From assembly GCA_018396865.1 (NCBI GenBank), contig JAGTRB010000001.1, forward strand, positions 62,001 through 126,000: a stretch of DNA of 64,000 nucleotides. Direction: 5' to 3'. Below the pieces are notes generated by a model. It worked only from the letters and a program-made list of their open reading frames with translations. It ran no database searches and was not told the DNA's origin. Positions 44,665 through 53,222 of this stretch are shown piece after piece (the stretch's first letter is position 1; each line of letters opens with the position of its first letter). A program made the position numbers and the translations under genes. The stretch comes from Candidatus Bathyarchaeota archaeon (GTDB taxonomy: Archaea > Thermoproteota > Bathyarchaeia > TCS64).

Positions 44665-45477
44665 TTAGGATCCGGGAAATCGTTGGATGAATGAGCGGAT
44701 GCATCGCTCAAACTCGCTGGGCTTGTCCTGGGGCACCATGTGGGTTGCCCCTTCTACCACTGCCACCTCGAGGTTTGGGATGGCCCTTCTCATCCTATCG
44801 ACAGCCTCCCCCGAGACTAGGTCGCTCTCGCTTCCTATGACGAGGAGGGTGGGCGCCTTTATCCTCTCGACGTACGGCCATAGGTCTATGGTCAGGCTTG
44901 GTCTTATGGCGTTTCCGGTTCCCTTCAGCCTGAGCCTTCCTCCCTCATCCTTGATGAAGGCGTACTTCATCCTGTTCTCCAATGCCTCAGGGGTGAACTT
45001 TGGGTACCGCTGGATGAGGTAGCTCCTCGCCTCCTCCTCATCCTTGAAGTATTCTGGTGGGGGAGGCCTGGGGGGCCTCTTCCCGGGCTCGAAGGGGGCT
45101 ATGTCAACGAGCACCAGCCCTCTGATCTCGTCCGGGTGTTCCGCCGCTAGGATCATGCCCATCATCCCCCCTATGCTGTGGCCTATCAGTATGTTCGGGT
45201 AGAATCCCAGCTGTCTATAGCCCCCCCTCATAACCTCGGTGTGTTCTATGAGGCCTATGGGCTCCTTGGGCTTCTCGGAGTCTCCGTGGTCGAGGATGTC
45301 GAAGGCTAGGAGTTGATATTCGTCCTTTAGGGCCTCTGATAGCTGGTCGAAGGCGTGGGCGTCCATCCCCATACTGTGAAGGAGAACAAGTTTTGGGCCT
45401 CTACCTCCCCATAGGAGGTAGTGGAGCTTGTAGCCCCCGCTCCTCAGATAACCCTCTCTAGGATACATACTAATCAT
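44665..45477 (-). CDS. Alpha/beta hydrolase
   Basis: Serine hydrolase fold of 270 residues. Oxyanion region LVLLHSMGMDAHAFDQLSE, nucleophile elbow GHSIGG (Ser catalytic), Asp candidate in VIGSESDLVSGEAV, and His in VEGATHMVPQDKP. The PRPPPPEYFKDEEEA segment is a lid insertion. Likely an esterase or ring-cleavage type C-C hydrolase; the substrate is unknown. Monocistronic, with DUF131 genes downstream in the same direction. Confidence 0.9.
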   Translation of the reverse strand: MISMYPREGYLRSGGYKLHYLLWGGRGPKLVLLHSMGMDAHAFDQLSEALKDEYQLLAFDILDHGDSEKPKEPIGLIEHTEVMRGGYRQLGFYPNILIGHSIGGMMGMILAAEHPDEIRGLVLVDIAPFEPGKRPPRPPPPEYFKDEEEARSYLIQRYPKFTPEALENRMKYAFIKDEGGRLRLKGTGNAIRPSLTIDLWPYVERIKAPTLLVIGSESDLVSGEAVDRMRRAIPNLEVAVVEGATHMVPQDKPSEFERCIRSFIQRFPGS

Positions 45478-45749
45478 ATGACTATTAGGCTCAGGCTTTA
45501 AGGGTATCGGGTCAACTCATGACATGCAGATAAAACCCACGCCATTAAATCTTGAATCCCCTTTATCCCTACGGAGCTCCTTCATCTCCCTGGCTTCTGT
45601 GATCAACCGACATCCACCTGAAGGTATGAGATCACATCAAGTTAAAACTGGCCAGCCCGGCAGAGCTAAGGGTTTAGGCTTCCCAGTGAGTTGAGATAAT
45701 CTTTAAATCCTCGAAACTAGCCTTCTCCGAGTTAAACTCTGATGGTGGT

Positions 45750-46934
45750 TTGAGGTTGGAGGGAAAGGAGAGAAGGGCTTTCAACGCTATCTTCTCCGCC
45801 AACTTCATCTCCACCTTCGGGGAGACGGTACCTCAGCCCTTCCTCTCGATCTTCCTCACCGGGCTGGGTATCCCAGCCCCTGTCGTCGGGCTGCTCTATA
45901 ACGTTAGGAACCTAGTGCAGGCCCTTGTCCGCGTCCCCATCGGGGTTATGAGTGATAGGCTTGGAAGGAGGAGGCTGATGCTTCTAGGTTTAATCATCCT
46001 CTCGATGGTCCCCCTCCTCTACTATGCAAGCGAGGGCCTTTCGCTACCATTCATCGCTATGATGATGGGTGGATTGGGCATCTCCCTTTATTATCCGCCC
46101 GCGGAGGCTTATGCCTCGAAGCTCTTCCCCCCTGAGAGGGTTGGGGAGGCCATGGGGAGGTTCCACCTGGGCTGGGCGGTGAGCTCCATCATAGGCCCAT
46201 CTGTTGGGGGGTTCCTCTCCCTCCACTTCCCCACATATAGGCCCATCTTCATAGTTGCCTCCGCCGTCACCCTCATCAGCGTCCCAGTGCTCTGGCTCAA
46301 CACCGAAGATGACTCCACCCACCCAGACCTGGATGGTGGTCTGAAGGCCTCCCTATTGGGTCTTCCATCCCTTCTGGCCGGGTTCCTGAGGAACAGGAGG
46401 GTGTTGGCGGCCTCCATAACAACCTTCATCCACTCCTTCTGCAACTGGGTTGTTCCAGCCTTCTTCCCCCTCCTAGCCCACGGCCTCGGCTTCAGCGAGG
46501 TTATCATAGGGCTCTCCCTAACGGCGAACGCCCTCGTGATGGCCCTCTCCCTACCCCTCATAGGGAGGCTCTCAGATAGGGTTGGCCGCTTCCTCCCCAT
46601 AGCTTTAGGCCTCTCCATCAGCGTGGTGGGATTCGGCGTCCTCCCAATGGCCGGTGAGGCCTGGGAGCTACTAGTGTTAATGGCCCTTATAGGGCTCGGG
46701 GGCTCCCTAGTGTTTCCTGTGTCCCAGGCAGCCATAATGGAGGCGCTCCCAGAAGGGGAGAGAGGCGCGGGAGCAGGCCTCTGGGGGGCAACATTATCCC
46801 TCGGTGGAGCCTTAGGCCTCCTCGCCACGAGCATTGTGGTCTCCATCTCCTCCCTGGAACTTGCTTTCCAATTCCTAGCTGCCTCAACCCTCATAGGCGT
46901 GGCCATAGTGGCCCTTATGAGGAGACACCTCTAA
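45750..46934 (+). CDS. MFS transporter, 12-TM
   Basis: Major facilitator permease of 394 residues with about 12 hydrophobic helices. Motif A occurs twice: GVMSDRLGRRRLMLL (loop 2-3) and GRLSDRVGRFLPI (loop 8-9). The start is TTG 45750; a TATA-like ATCTTTAAATCC (about 45699-45710) lies roughly 40 nt upstream. Substrate unknown; multidrug or sugar efflux types are most similar in layout. Confidence 0.88.
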   Translation: MRLEGKERRAFNAIFSANFISTFGETVPQPFLSIFLTGLGIPAPVVGLLYNVRNLVQALVRVPIGVMSDRLGRRRLMLLGLIILSMVPLLYYASEGLSLPFIAMMMGGLGISLYYPPAEAYASKLFPPERVGEAMGRFHLGWAVSSIIGPSVGGFLSLHFPTYRPIFIVASAVTLISVPVLWLNTEDDSTHPDLDGGLKASLLGLPSLLAGFLRNRRVLAASITTFIHSFCNWVVPAFFPLLAHGLGFSEVIIGLSLTANALVMALSLPLIGRLSDRVGRFLPIALGLSISVVGFGVLPMAGEAWELLVLMALIGLGGSLVFPVSQAAIMEALPEGERGAGAGLWGATLSLGGALGLLATSIVVSISSLELAFQFLAASTLIGVAIVALMRRHL

Positions 46935-47046
46935 AGGGATCCGTGTCAGGCTCCTATTCAACAATAGGATCAAACGAGTGTAACGGAACTCCAATAAACA
47001 TCACAAGCTTCTACGAATCCTTATATTTACCCACGTTGAATAATAA

Positions 47047-47826
47047 GTGGAAATGTCTTTAAAAGAGGAGTTCTTGGAACTACTAGAGAGGGATAGAGTT
47101 TTTCGGCGTACGGTTGCTGGCCTAATAGGTTACAGAGACATTATGGAGAGGTTTGAGGAACATGATAAAAAGTTTAATGATATACTGGCTGAATTAAGGG
47201 AGCATAAGAAGATACTTGAGGAACATTCTAAGAGGTTTGAGGAACATGATAAAAAGTTTAATGATATACTGGCTGAATTAAGGGAGCATAGAAAAATATT
47301 GGAGGATCATTCGAAAAGGCTTGAGGAACATTCTAAGAGGTTTGAGGAACATGATAAAAAGTTCAATGAGATAATTGGAGAGATACATGCTCTTAGGAAG
47401 GATTTTGAGTTGCTGGGTGATAGGGTTGAGGTTACTATTGGCAGGATGGGGAGGAGGTGGGGTATCGACTTGGAGAGGACGGTTTTGAGGATCTTTAAGG
47501 AAGCTCTAGAGGCCAGGGGGATAGAGCCCGGAAAGGTCGAGAAGTTCAGGTTCAAGGATGTCGATGGCAAGGTTACAGGGGTCCGGGGGAAGATCATCGA
47601 TGTTGATGTCCTAATCAGGGACGATAAGCTCTACGTCGTCGAGGTGAAGTCCATGGCTGAGATTGAGCATGTCGAGAGCCTCCCAGAAAAGGCCGGCCAT
47701 TTGGAGAAGATTCTCGGAAGACCTGTGGAGAAAACCCTACTAGTCGCTGTACACATAGATAGAGAGGCCTACGAAAGAGCTAGGGAACTCAACATAGAAG
47801 TCATCTACAGCCATATAATTGAATAG
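47047..47826 (+). CDS. DUF3782-type PD-(D/E)XK nuclease-like protein with repeat-built coiled coil
   Basis: 259 residues. The N-terminal half is a coiled coil built from near-exact repeats (FEEHDKKFNDILAELREHKK, EEHSKRFEEHDKKF). The C-terminal half (about 140-259) has VRGKIIDVDVLIRDDKLYVVEVKS, where DVDV...EVK fits a PD-(D/E)XK nuclease core. Such proteins are frequent in thermophilic archaea and are thought to be mobile or defence-associated, without experimental function known to me. Promoter: AT-rich TTATATTTACC just upstream. Confidence 0.82.
   Translation: MEMSLKEEFLELLERDRVFRRTVAGLIGYRDIMERFEEHDKKFNDILAELREHKKILEEHSKRFEEHDKKFNDILAELREHRKILEDHSKRLEEHSKRFEEHDKKFNEIIGEIHALRKDFELLGDRVEVTIGRMGRRWGIDLERTVLRIFKEALEARGIEPGKVEKFRFKDVDGKVTGVRGKIIDVDVLIRDDKLYVVEVKSMAEIEHVESLPEKAGHLEKILGRPVEKTLLVAVHIDREAYERARELNIEVIYSHIIE
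47147..47290 (+). repeat. 60-nt direct repeat within the coiled-coil gene
   Basis: 47147-47206 and 47231-47290 are identical by eye over 60 nt at an 84-nt offset. A third, partial copy begins at about 47336. A second repeat (CTTGAGGAACATTCTAAGAG) occurs at 47215 and 47320. The period of 28 residues is four heptads, so repeat expansion would lengthen the coil in phase. Confidence 0.85.
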
Positions 47827-48102
47827 ATCAAACTCTGAAAATTATGTTTCAATACAAACTGTGTTCTTATCATAACTCCATTTTAGCTATTTAAATTAGC
47901 CTCAGGGCATTTACCTTTACATATCTTTTATCTCTTCAATCTTATGGGGGGTCTGAGTAAGCATTATGGGATAAGGTTGTTAGTCGCTGGCATAGCGTCG
48001 TGGTGTCCATACTCTAGATGTCGGTATGTACATCAAAAAGACGAACGAAAGGTAGTTTTAAATCGAGGGTACGGAGTTAATCATGAGGATGTTTTTTTGG
48101 GT

Positions 48103-48568
48103 GTGAGGCTCATTTTAAGGAAGGCCCTTGAGAGAGATCTGAAGGCTATAAACGATCTTACCGATGAGCTGCATAGATATCTTGCTGGGATGTATGATCT
48201 GGAACTCTCTGCTGAGGAGTTGGAGGAAGAGCACTTCGTGAGGGAGGAGCTGGGGAATGTTTACGTCGCTGAGGATACTGAGACGGGCATCGTTGGCTAC
48301 ATATCCTTCTCACCTGCGAGGGATGAGTGGGCGGGTCAGCACTATGAATTGGAACACCTCGTTGTTCGTGAAGATTTCAGGGGCTCCGGCGTTGCAGAGA
48401 TGCTCTTCAGCATCCTTCTTGAGAGGGCTAAGCTTGAGAGATTTAACATAAAGACGGGGACGCTTCTAAGAAACGAGGGGGGCTTTGAGGTTCTACAGGA
48501 GGATGGGGTTTAAACCCCTCACCGTCGGCCTCCTCCTCGATTTAAATAGAAGAATATCGGGACTATGA
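48103..48568 (+). pseudogene. GNAT acetyltransferase, frameshifted at a G6 run
   Basis: N-acetyltransferase, about 155 residues when repaired. VRLILRKALERDLKAIND begins the domain (GTG 48103) and EHLVVREDFRGSGVAEML is the acetyl-CoA motif (R/Q-x-x-G-x-G/A). As sequenced the frame ends at 48513 in FEVLQEDGV. Removing one G from the six at 48477-48482 continues it as NEGALRFYRRMGFKPLTVGL and ends at TGA 48568. This is the expected GNAT C-terminus. It may be a true frameshift, a slippage site or a base-calling error. The upstream extension of the ORF from 47944 looks non-coding. Confidence 0.78.
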
Positions 48569-48679
48569 AAGGAAGGGTGGAACGATAGATCATATTCATA
48601 TTAATTCTATAAAAATCGAGACTTGAGATTTAAAAGAGATCTTGTTTGAGGGACCTCTATGAGGGTTTTGATGGGATCC

Positions 48680-49153
48680 TCAAATCTTTCCTCTGGCCTC
48701 CGCCGCCTCCCTTCCGAAGCTCCTGCAATTCTCTAGGGCTCTATCAGGCCTGTATCTGACCGAGTCCGCGGTCTCCACACAGACCTTCTCATAGACTTTA
48801 TAACCTAGATTCTCAAGCATCCTCTTCATCCTCTCCTCCATTATCCAGGCCCCGTCGAATCCGTAGCTGCCGAAGACCGCTGCTATCTTCCCCTTCATGC
48901 TTATCCTCCCGTCCTCTACCAGCCTCTTTAGATGCTCTAGGAAGCTCCTAAATCCATCAGTGACATCGGCATATATTACCGGGGAGCCGTAGAAGGCGAG
49001 GTCGGCATCGGCCAGTATGGAAAGGGGAAAGGCCTCCCCGATCTTCTTCACCTCGACGGAGACCCCCTTCACAGAGGATGCTCCCTCGGCTATCGCCCTG
49101 GCCATCTTCTCTGTGTTTCCAGTTCTGCTATCATAGATAACTAAGGCTTTCAA
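48680..49153 (-). CDS. Flavodoxin-domain protein
   Basis: FMN-binding electron carrier or NAD(P)H-quinone-type flavoprotein, 157 residues. The phosphate loop is ALVIYDSRTGNTEKMARAIAEG. AFYGSPVIYADVTDG and AAVFGSYGFDGAW are the loops around the isoalloxazine. The length is typical of short-chain flavodoxins. Monocistronic. It lies next to a degraded flavin-oxidoreductase relic, which may or may not be related. Confidence 0.9.
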   Translation of the reverse strand: MKALVIYDSRTGNTEKMARAIAEGASSVKGVSVEVKKIGEAFPLSILADADLAFYGSPVIYADVTDGFRSFLEHLKRLVEDGRISMKGKIAAVFGSYGFDGAWIMEERMKRMLENLGYKVYEKVCVETADSVRYRPDRALENCRSFGREAAEARGKI

Positions 49154-49257
49154 CCCTCATAACCACCATATGCTGGATTTAAATGAACCTCAGGATCATA
49201 ATAAACATATCCGTTAGCATCAGGATTCTCTCGATAACATCTCGTCTAAAGCAAATT

Positions 49258-49511
49258 TCGGAGGCCTCCTAAGCAGATATGGGGTGAAGGTCTACACTTC
49301 GGCCACTGTTGTTAGGGTGGAGAAGAACGGAGTAGAGGTGGTGAGGCCCCGCTTGAGAGGTTCTTCATAGAAGGAGACACCGCAGTCCTGGCTGCGGGGA
49401 GGTCTTCAAACCTCGACTCCACACCCTTGGACTCCGAAGAAGATCGTTATGGAGACCTATATCATAGGCGACGCTAGGAGCCCGAGGAAGGTTATGGACG
49501 CCGTACATTAG
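49258..49511 (+). pseudogene. Relic of the C-terminal part of an enoate-reductase/NADH-flavin oxidoreductase
   Basis: Three frames give connected pieces of the FAD/NAD(P)-binding end of a 2,4-dienoyl-CoA reductase-type enzyme: SRYGVKVYTSATVVRVEKNG, then FIEGDTAVLAAGRSSN, then ETYIIGDARSPRKVMDAVH and a stop at 49509-49511. Two frameshifts separate them, and the N-terminal barrel is missing. It is therefore a decayed pseudogene. Confidence 0.7.
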
Positions 49512-49861
49512 GTCTTCTTCACAACTTTGAACATCTAAAAACTATGGTGATTAGGCCAAGATCCTTTTTAACATGATTCAATTAACATCATTTCATCATT
49601 TTCCTATAAAACCACATTGCCTTTAACCCTTTCTAAATTCAACATCATTCTATAATATTTTTTATGATATTAGCTCACGACTTTAATATTTCGCTAGAAC
49701 AAGGTTATTTTCAAGACAATTCATTCCCTATTCTACCTCCTAAGTAAGAGCTTTATGAAGATATGTACTTTATATTCTGTGAAGTTTCACTGTTAGATTT
49801 TTGCAGGAGGAGCTAGAAGATTGATGTTTGAAGGCAATCTTAAATGTGAAATATGATAAGC
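49512..49861. other. AT-rich stretch without genes
   Basis: About 350 nt after the relic, AT-rich, with no ORF or structured element I can support. Confidence 0.45.
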
Positions 49862-50377
49862 TCATAATTCTTCTATTGCCTTTAAGGCATCTCGGTAGAT
49901 TTTTGCACTCACATAGAAATTTTTTTCTATCAACATTTCAAGTATTTGTTTAGCTTCGGTCTTTGTCAATATCTTTCTTTTTGCCGCTGAAAGAACTACA
50001 TAGATTGTGCCTCTGGGGGTTAATCCAAGCTGTCGGGCTGCCTCTCTTGCATTGCTCTGGTCTATGAGAACTATCTTCTGGTTCTTCTGTCTTGCTATAA
50101 ATATGGTCTGGGCCTCACCGATATCTATCCCGGCAATTAGGGCTAAGGCCTTACATCTCTCCATACTCTCCTCTGTTAAGCTTGACTCGACTATCCAACC
50201 CTCCTTTAAGGCCTCTTCGATTATATAGGCGTCTATGTAACCCTTCTCCTTCCCCTTGTCTATGGCTTCTCTCTTCACCTCTGGTGTTACCTGTATCTCT
50301 GTAAAAATCTCTTTTAATAGGTGGAGTTTGTTTAGCTTTGCCATATAGATGAGCGGAGTGGCGTCTGAAGCCGTCAA
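49862..50377 (-). CDS. PIN-like toxin of DUF3368 type
   Basis: Predicted metal-dependent RNase toxin of 171 residues. SDATPLIYMAKLNKLHLLKE gives the first acidic residue and the PIN fold start. GIDIGEAQTIFIARQKNQKI contains the second acidic site and VLIDQSNARE the third. It lies 10 nt after the UPF0175 gene in the same direction, the usual antitoxin-then-toxin order. It would cut RNA in the cytosol when the antitoxin is lost. Confidence 0.87.
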   Translation of the reverse strand: MTASDATPLIYMAKLNKLHLLKEIFTEIQVTPEVKREAIDKGKEKGYIDAYIIEEALKEGWIVESSLTEESMERCKALALIAGIDIGEAQTIFIARQKNQKIVLIDQSNAREAARQLGLTPRGTIYVVLSAAKRKILTKTEAKQILEMLIEKNFYVSAKIYRDALKAIEEL

Positions 50378-50387
50378 GATGCTCCGC

Positions 50388-50693
50388 CTACTCCCTTAAA
50401 GCGGCTTCAATGTCCTCCTCAAGATCTTTTTGAGAGTATTGGAATTGCACTCCCTCCCTCGCTGCGTACTCCATCATCTCCCTGAGGGTTAGGTCTGCGA
50501 TTCTGGCGGCGCGCCAGAGAGTTACCTTACCCTCACGGTAGAGCCTTAAGGCCTTTTCTGCCTTCCAAAGTTTGACAGCCCTCGCCAGAAGCCTTCTGAC
50601 GACTGTAGCCCTATCTGCCTTCTCTTCCTCTTCTATCTCTTTCAGATCTCTGAGGATCTCTTCAGGCAGGCGGGTTGATATAACCTCACCCAT
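50388..50693 (-). CDS. UPF0175/RHH-type antitoxin
   Basis: 101 residues. STRLPEEILRDLKEIEEEEKADRATVVRRLL is the ribbon-helix-helix-like N-terminus. The following VTLWRAARIADLTLREMMEY is the UPF0175 signature. It is the first gene of a two-gene toxin-antitoxin unit; its product should bind the PIN protein and repress the shared promoter. Confidence 0.87.
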   Translation of the reverse strand: MGEVISTRLPEEILRDLKEIEEEEKADRATVVRRLLARAVKLWKAEKALRLYREGKVTLWRAARIADLTLREMMEYAAREGVQFQYSQKDLEEDIEAALRE

Positions 50694-51518
50694 TTAAGCT
50701 TCACAGCTCATTATTGTTGTAAACGATAAATATAAATGTATACAAAAGTTTAGGTGGCCAGAATGGGGAGGGATGGATCCCTTTATGCCCAAATTAGGCC
50801 ATAAAGGGATCCCATGGCAGACTGAGCTGAGTTAAAGGAGATTTAAGGCCAACCCTCCTCCAGACTCATCCAAGGCTTTAAGATGTATTTACCATAGAGT
50901 TGGGGGAGGGGGTAGTCCATTCGTGCCTAAATTCAAAAGGGTGATTGTCCTATGGAACCTATGTCCATTCTTTGAATCGTTTTTAGCACTTCTCGCGGGA
51001 TGGGGTTATGTATGAGTCCTACAAGTTTGCATAGTTTTCGGAGGAGGATCCGGTTATCCTCGGTCTTCGAGACGGGCAATCCCGACCTAGCCATCTTCGA
51101 TCACGAGGGCCTCATCTCGATTTAGCCTATAATTAGGCATCTCATCTTTTGATGGGCGTTACACTTGGAGAGCCATTATGACTATTATCTCTTAGAACTT
51201 GTTGGAACCGAGGATGAATATGGGGCTAGAGGATGTATAAAGAAGATCTGCAGGAGCATACCATACTGGAAGAAGCCTGAGAGAAATCATTCTTACTGGT
51301 AAGCTCAAGGAGAAGGGGGTTCGGTAGAGACCTAATGCTCAACTTGCCATTCAGCGTCATGCTCTCTGGAAGGAGCAGAAAGTCTAAGGTGCGTCTGGAA
51401 TAACAGGTTTTAGATATTAAAGGCAGTCTCTGAATGGTCTGAGTTTCAGATTATAAGAGATTTCATTAAATAAAATCGTTCCTATAACTAGAGAGGTTAA
51501 TATCAGGATAATTAGTAT
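50694..51518. other. Gene-free stretch with inverted repeat and worn coding traces
   Basis: About 825 nt. Besides the inverted repeat at 50775-50812 it contains short frames such as YDYYLLELVGTEDEYGARGC and CRSIPYWKKPERNHSYW (around 51178-51302) that look like a decayed gene. I cannot name the family. Confidence 0.4.
50775..50812. repeat. 13-bp perfect inverted repeat
   Basis: GGATCCCTTTATG (50775-50787) and CATAAAGGGATCC (50800-50812) are exact reverse complements around a 12-nt loop. The repeat is upstream of the toxin-antitoxin promoter and could be a transcript end, an operator or a mobile-element relic. Confidence 0.6.
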
Positions 51519-52214
51519 TTAAATAGATGTTTCCATTAACCCTATTTTAGCCTTTATTATGGCTATATCTCTTTCAATCCTGTCAAGCCTCTCCTCCATA
51601 AAGCTTCTTAGATCTCCCCTCAATGCCCTTATTTCAATTATTATTTCATCTTGTTTTTTCAATAGTGAATATTGCCCACCCAACATTTCATCCTGTTTTC
51701 CAATCATTTCATCCTGTTTTCCAATCATTTCATCCTGTTTTCCAATCATTTCATCTTGTTTTTTGAGCATTTGATCTTGTTTATTAAGCGACTGATCTTG
51801 CTTAATAAGCATTTGATCTTGCTTAGTGATCATTTCATCTTGTTTTTTGAGCATTTGATCTTGTTTATTAAGCATTTCATCCTGTTTTCCAAGCATATTG
51901 ACTCCAATTTCAACCATTTTCACCAACTGGTCAATGCTAAATCTATGGTAAAATCTATCTATACTTATGACTTCACCCTCATAATCCTTTTCATATATCT
52001 CACTTACTTTAGCGAATGAGGGATAATTTTCTTTAGCAAAACTTAGAAAACTGGAAACTTTTTCATCATCACCTTCAACGATAAACTCAACATAATCCTT
52101 TATATTCCTAGCTTGAAAACCGGTTAATCCTAACTCTTCTGCAACATCTAAGAGGAATAACCTATAACCAACGTCCTGAACCTTCTCTCCTTTGATGATG
52201 AGCTTCTTCTTCAT
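51519..52214 (-). CDS. Acylphosphatase-like domain fused to a heptad-repeat coiled coil
   Basis: 231 residues. The N-terminal 95 residues are acylphosphatase-like: KVQDVGYRLFLLDVAEELGL retains the catalytic Arg and GFQARNIKDYVEFIVEGDD the Asn. A coiled coil of about 12 heptads of the type KQDEMIG or KQDQMLK (about 110-195) follows, then a more ordinary helix to the end. Function unknown; the pattern recalls the DUF3782 protein upstream, where an enzyme-like domain is joined to a repeat coil. AT-rich promoter region. Confidence 0.72.
   Translation of the reverse strand: MKKKLIIKGEKVQDVGYRLFLLDVAEELGLTGFQARNIKDYVEFIVEGDDEKVSSFLSFAKENYPSFAKVSEIYEKDYEGEVISIDRFYHRFSIDQLVKMVEIGVNMLGKQDEMLNKQDQMLKKQDEMITKQDQMLIKQDQSLNKQDQMLKKQDEMIGKQDEMIGKQDEMIGKQDEMLGGQYSLLKKQDEIIIEIRALRGDLRSFMEERLDRIERDIAIIKAKIGLMETSI
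51681..51897. repeat. 21-nt tandem repeats encoding KQDxM heptads
   Basis: About ten units of 21 nt, three of them identical (51697-51770 region), encode the heptads of the coiled coil on the minus strand. Units drift by single-base changes, mostly at third positions and at the Ile/Leu and Asn/Thr/Gly positions. Confidence 0.8.
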
Positions 52215-52700
52215 CTATTAAAGTTGAAGAGTATATAATATTTAAACTTTGCCTAGATTATTTAAAGAGATTGTTAAGTATAAATTAAATTTTGTGTTGT
52301 TATAAAGATCTTCGGATTGAAGTGAAAATCGGAATAAGATGTGATTATATGGAATTTAAACTCAAAGGAAGTAATTAAGAATTAAGAAAAAGGTGGATCT
52401 CATATTAGAATGTATTAATGATGAAGAGTTAGAAGATTATTCAAGAATGAAGTAAGGATATGGTAAGAAGCCTCATTTCAGAGATCTCGGCGATTTTATT
52501 TCCTAGAGGTTCGCTTCGGGGGTGCATATACTCATTAAGAGCAGGTGCGAGTCCACTGTGAACTTCCCGTGCTGAAATCAGTCCTCTTTAGAACCAGTGA
52601 ACGGGCTGCGGATATCATGGTTATAGGGTGAATGGGCTGGATGAGGGTATCGAACCTGGGCCTCTTTTGAATATTGTTAAGAGCTGATATATTTCTAGGT
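52215..52700. other. Gene-free stretch, possible mobile-element relic
   Basis: About 490 nt without a gene. Around 52500-52620 the sequence has a GC-richer segment (GGGGGTGCATATACTC... to GGGCTGCGGATATC) unlike its AT-rich surroundings. It looks transferred but is too worn to assign. Confidence 0.35.
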
Positions 52701-53213
52701 TCAGCCCCCGGTCTTCATCCTCTCCACCCTTCTCTCCAGGACCTCCAGTAGCTTTTCCTCCTCTAAGGCCTGCCTCTCCTCTGGCGTGAACTCCTTTGGA
52801 AGCCATTCGGGCTGGGGCCTGTCCTTGTAGTAGGCCCTTATCGCCCTCCTCATGGCCCCGATGGCTAGGACTCCGCAGTGGAACTTGACGAAGGGGAGCC
52901 CGCCCAGCTCTTCTGAGATGTCCTTCCAGGAGAGCCTCCATGCCTCCATTAGTGTTTTGCCCTTCACCATCTCTGTGAGGGTGCTCGCCGCTGCTATGTT
53001 GGCTGCGCAGCCGTAGCTCTCGAACTTGGCGTTGAGGATCCTCTCGGTTCCATCCTCGACCTTGAGGTATATGGCGATCATGTCTCCGCATGCTAGGCTT
53101 CCGGCCATGGCCTCCGCCGAGGCGTCCTCCATCCTTCCAAGGTTCTTCGGGTTCCTGAAGAGCTCCAACACCTTCCTGCTATATGTCATGGGTACACGGC
53201 TTGACATATCCAA
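52701..53213 (-). CDS. iscU: Fe-S cluster assembly scaffold IscU/NifU-like
   Basis: Scaffold on which IscS builds [2Fe-2S]/[4Fe-4S] clusters; 170 residues. Ligands are C42 with D44 (SLACGDMI), C69 (SYGCAANIAAAS) and C113 (FHCGVLAIGA). A longer C-terminal helix region (QPEWLPKEFTPEERQA...) extends past the usual IscU. It is the last gene of the dsrE-tusA-iscS-iscU operon, 9 nt after iscS. Confidence 0.93.
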   Translation of the reverse strand: MDMSSRVPMTYSRKVLELFRNPKNLGRMEDASAEAMAGSLACGDMIAIYLKVEDGTERILNAKFESYGCAANIAAASTLTEMVKGKTLMEAWRLSWKDISEELGGLPFVKFHCGVLAIGAMRRAIRAYYKDRPQPEWLPKEFTPEERQALEEEKLLEVLERRVERMKTGG

Positions 53214-53222
53214 TTCACCTCC

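Noticed and set aside
47944-48102. Upstream extension of the GNAT ORF
   Set aside because: The sequence lacks coding character and the acetyltransferase domain begins at GTG 48103.
52640-52680. T-arm-like GGTTCGATACC on the minus strand near iscU
   Set aside because: The flanking bases cannot form a tRNA T stem or acceptor stem.
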